Shown here piece by piece: positions 62,143-64,000 of a stretch of DNA of 64,000 nt (positions within the stretch are counted from its first letter, which is position 1; each line of letters opens with the position of its first letter). The stretch comes from Phreatobacter aquaticus (lineage in GTDB: Bacteria; Pseudomonadota; Alphaproteobacteria; Rhizobiales; Phreatobacteraceae), in NCBI RefSeq assembly GCF_005160265.1, contig NZ_CP039865.1:4116828-4180827 (forward strand), given 5' to 3'. The translations under genes and the position numbers were made by a program. A model generated the notes under the pieces. It was given only the letters and a program-made list of their open reading frames with translations, did no database searches and was not told where the DNA came from.

Positions 62143-62914
62143 GGGCGGCCTCCCGGCCGAGATAGACCCGGATCACCTCCGGATTGGCCGCAACCTCGGC
62201 CGGCGCGCCTTCGGCGATCCTGGTCCCATGGTCGAGCACGACAATGCGGTCGCAGACCCCCATCACCACCCGCATGTGATGCTCCACGAGAAGCACGGTG
62301 ACGCCGCTCTGACGCACCTTCTGGATCATCGCGACGAGGCGCTGGCCCTCTTCCGGATTGAGGCCGGCGGCCGGCTCATCGAGCAGCAGGAGGCGCGGCT
62401 TGGTGGCGAGCGCGATCGCCACTTCCAGGCGCCGCTGCGCACCATAGGAGAGCGCCTCGCCCTTGACCTCGGCCCTGTCGGCTAGATCGCAGAACGCCAT
62501 GATCTCTTCCGCCGAGGCGGCCGCGGAGGCTTCCTCGTCACGCCAGGCCTTGGTGCGGAAGAAGGATCCGAGCCAGCCGGTGCGATAGGCCCGGTAGGTC
62601 GCAGCCTCGACATTCTCCCGAACCGTCAGGGCCGGGAAGATACTGGTGATCTGGAAGGTGCGGGCAATGCCGAGGCGCGCCCGGTCGTGCGGTTCCATGC
62701 CGGTGACATCGGCGCCGTCGAAGCGGATCGTGCCGCTGGTCGGCTCCATCGAGCCGGCGAGCATGTTGAACACGGTCGTCTTGCCCGCGCCATTCGGCCC
62801 GATCAGGCCGACGATCTCGCCCTCGGCGACGCTGAAGGTCACGGAATTGACCGCGACGAGGCCGCCAAAGGCGCGCGTGAGCGCCTGGGCCTCGAGAAGC
62901 AGGGGCGCGCTCAT
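62135..62914 (-). CDS. livG: Branched-chain amino acid type ABC transporter ATP-binding protein LivG
   Basis: 259 residues. Walker A GPNGAGKTTVFNML, signature LSYGAQRRLEVAIAL, Walker B LLLDEPAAGLNPEE and VEHHMRVVMGVCDR, all characteristic of LivG. ATG 62914 overlaps the LivM stop (ATGA). The longer open frame in this phase upstream is a shadow of livM. Confidence 0.93.
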   Translation of the reverse strand: MSAPLLLEAQALTRAFGGLVAVNSVTFSVAEGEIVGLIGPNGAGKTTVFNMLAGSMEPTSGTIRFDGADVTGMEPHDRARLGIARTFQITSIFPALTVRENVEAATYRAYRTGWLGSFFRTKAWRDEEASAAASAEEIMAFCDLADRAEVKGEALSYGAQRRLEVAIALATKPRLLLLDEPAAGLNPEEGQRLVAMIQKVRQSGVTVLLVEHHMRVVMGVCDRIVVLDHGTRIAEGAPAEVAANPEVIRVYLGREAAHA

Positions 62915-63861
62915 GGCTGGGCCTCCCCGCTGGGTTTGGTTCGCACCCGTTGCCAGAGCGAGACGATGCCGTCGGGCAGGAAGATCACCGAGAAGGTGAG
63001 CAGGCCCGCGAAGATGACGAGGCGCAGCGTCCCGAAGCTGCGCAGCAGTTCGAGCAGCACCACATAGATCAGTGCGCCGAGGATCGGCCCCACGATTGTG
63101 CCGCGCCCGCCGACGATAACCATGATAATGAGGGCCGCCACATAGTGCAGGCTCATCAGTTCCGGCGTGATGACGCGCAGATAATGGGCGTAGAAGCCGC
63201 CGGCGATGCCGGCAACCGCGGTCGCCACCACGAAGCCGAGCAGCTTCATCATGAACACGTTGATGCCGATGGAGGCGGCCAGCGGCGCGTTCTCGCGCGC
63301 GGCGAGGAATGCGCGGCCGGTGCGGCTCGCCATCAGCGCGTGGCAGGCATAGCAGAGCGCCGCCACCACGATGAGCATGAGGTAGAAGACCTCGCGCGCC
63401 TCGGTGAGCTCGCCATAGCCCGGCACATGGATGCGCGGGATGTTGGCGATCCCCATCGGGCCGCGGGTGAGATCCACCCAGTAATTGGTCACCGTGTAGA
63501 TGATCGAGCCGAAGCCGAGCGTCAGGATGGCAAACTGCGGCCCGACGATCCTGAGCGACACATAGCCGATGGCAAAGCCGAGCAGGCCCGCGATCAGAGC
63601 CGCCACCACGAGCCCGATCAGGATCGGCGCGCCGGCCTGCATGGTGATCAGCGTGGACGCATAGGCGCCCACCCCGAAGAAGGCGGCATGGGCGAAGCTG
63701 AGCTCGCCGAGATAGCCGATGATGATGTTGAGGCTCAGCGCCAGCAGCGAGAACATCAGCCACATCACCATGACATGGTGGAAATAGGTGTTGCTGGTCA
63801 GAAGCGGCAGGACCGCGAGGCCGCCCGCGGCGACCGCAATGATGACAGGACGGGAGTTCAT
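62911..63861 (-). CDS. livM: Branched-chain amino acid type ABC transporter permease LivM
   Basis: 316 residues with nine or so membrane segments; the hallmark LALSLNIIIGYLGELSFAHA and VVGGRGTIVGPILGALIYV are present. Start at ATG 63861, overlapping the LivH stop; the 15-residue longer frame has no ribosome site. Forms the translocation pore with LivH. Confidence 0.93.
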   Translation of the reverse strand: MNSRPVIIAVAAGGLAVLPLLTSNTYFHHVMVMWLMFSLLALSLNIIIGYLGELSFAHAAFFGVGAYASTLITMQAGAPILIGLVVAALIAGLLGFAIGYVSLRIVGPQFAILTLGFGSIIYTVTNYWVDLTRGPMGIANIPRIHVPGYGELTEAREVFYLMLIVVAALCYACHALMASRTGRAFLAARENAPLAASIGINVFMMKLLGFVVATAVAGIAGGFYAHYLRVITPELMSLHYVAALIIMVIVGGRGTIVGPILGALIYVVLLELLRSFGTLRLVIFAGLLTFSVIFLPDGIVSLWQRVRTKPSGEAQP

Positions 63862-64000
63862 CGACCCACTCCCTGAGCCTGGCCGAACAACCCCTGTGGC
63901 CGCCACAGCAGCACCAGGATGATGGTCGCGTAGCCCACCGCCTCCATGAAGCCGAGCGAGATGTAGCCGCCAGCCAGCGCCTCGACGACGCCGAGCGCCA
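63858..64000 (-). CDS. livH: Branched-chain amino acid type ABC transporter permease LivH (C-terminal part only)
   Basis: The last 46 codons before the TGA at 63858 read through to the window edge. The product GGYISLGFMEAVGYATIILV followed by LLWRPQGLFG is the characteristic LivH C-terminus. The N-terminus and probably the binding protein gene are beyond 64000. Confidence 0.85.
   Translation of the reverse strand, partial: ALGVVEALAGGYISLGFMEAVGYATIILVLLWRPQGLFGQAQGVGR

Noticed and set aside
1-64000. tRNA, rRNA, insertion sequences, integrases or plasmid functions
   Set aside because: None recognised in the sequence on either strand; no direct evidence of a mobile element boundary was found.

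Overview
The window is GC-rich (roughly two thirds G+C by eye) and densely packed, with many ATGA/GTGA overlaps. Gene content and style (ExoY/ExoF-type exopolysaccharide genes, an Atu-like cluster, an opine-oxidase-like three-subunit dehydrogenase, LivFGMH, a Tat-exported sugar-binding protein) suggest an alphaproteobacterium, most likely Hyphomicrobiales (Rhizobiales). No rRNA, tRNA, transposase or CRISPR array was seen, so this looks like a chromosomal accessory/catabolic region.

Layout. (1) 1-6.9 kb: acyl-CoA catabolism resembling the acyclic-terpene (Atu) pathway: an isovaleryl/citronellyl-CoA-type dehydrogenase, two crotonase-fold enzymes, an AtuA-family protein, a dienoyl-CoA-reductase-like SDR, a classical SDR and an aldose epimerase. 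(2) 7.1-19.3 kb: the most unusual part. Seven consecutive minus-strand genes, with no gap larger than about 120 bp, encode paralogous peptides of 60-61 residues. All share a hydrophobic core, an AQ(V/A)ANGSGV tail and a variable last three residues. Upstream on the same strand lie a GT71-like glycosyltransferase, a PqqD-like peptide-binding protein, two HPr-kinase-related proteins (one with an altered P-loop lysine), a second GT71-like enzyme and a GT4-like enzyme. Downstream is a SunS-like GT2 with a TPR-rich tail. Flanking plus-strand genes encode a PF14907-type nucleotidyltransferase, an FkbM methyltransferase and an Anp1/GT62-like glycosyltransferase. I read this as a candidate phospho/glyco-peptide modification system with multiple substrates and no lasso cyclase, radical SAM enzyme, protease or dedicated exporter visible.

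(3) 19.3-26.0 kb: a minus-strand sugar ABC transporter operon (binding protein, two permeases, ATPase) with a perfect 14-bp LacI-type palindrome just upstream, ending in an orphan molybdenum-hydroxylase large subunit. (4) 26.1-50.1 kb: a Wzx/Wzy-type exopolysaccharide locus: GH16 hydrolase, methyltransferases, Wzy-like membrane protein, several glycosyltransferases including a GT4-GT2 fusion, a polysaccharide co-polymerase with a broken P-loop, an ExoY-like initiating transferase, a ManC-type bifunctional enzyme with an eroded nucleotidyltransferase half, a UDP-galactopyranose-mutase-like flavoprotein, a Wza/ExoF-like export protein, a Wzx-like flippase and a large HAD protein. The 824-bp gap before the ExoY-like gene holds several inverted repeats.

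(5) 50.5-61.4 kb: amino-acid/opine-type catabolism: EamA transporter, DUF6282-like amidohydrolase, a polar amino-acid ABC transporter (ATPase divergent from binding protein plus two permeases), a three-subunit FAD/[2Fe-2S] dehydrogenase resembling opine oxidase or hydroxyproline dehydrogenase, a DapA-family lyase, an SDR and a tandem alpha/beta-hydrolase protein lacking nucleophile serines. (6) 61.4-64 kb: a branched-chain amino-acid type ABC transporter (LivF, LivG, LivM and the end of LivH), running off the window edge.
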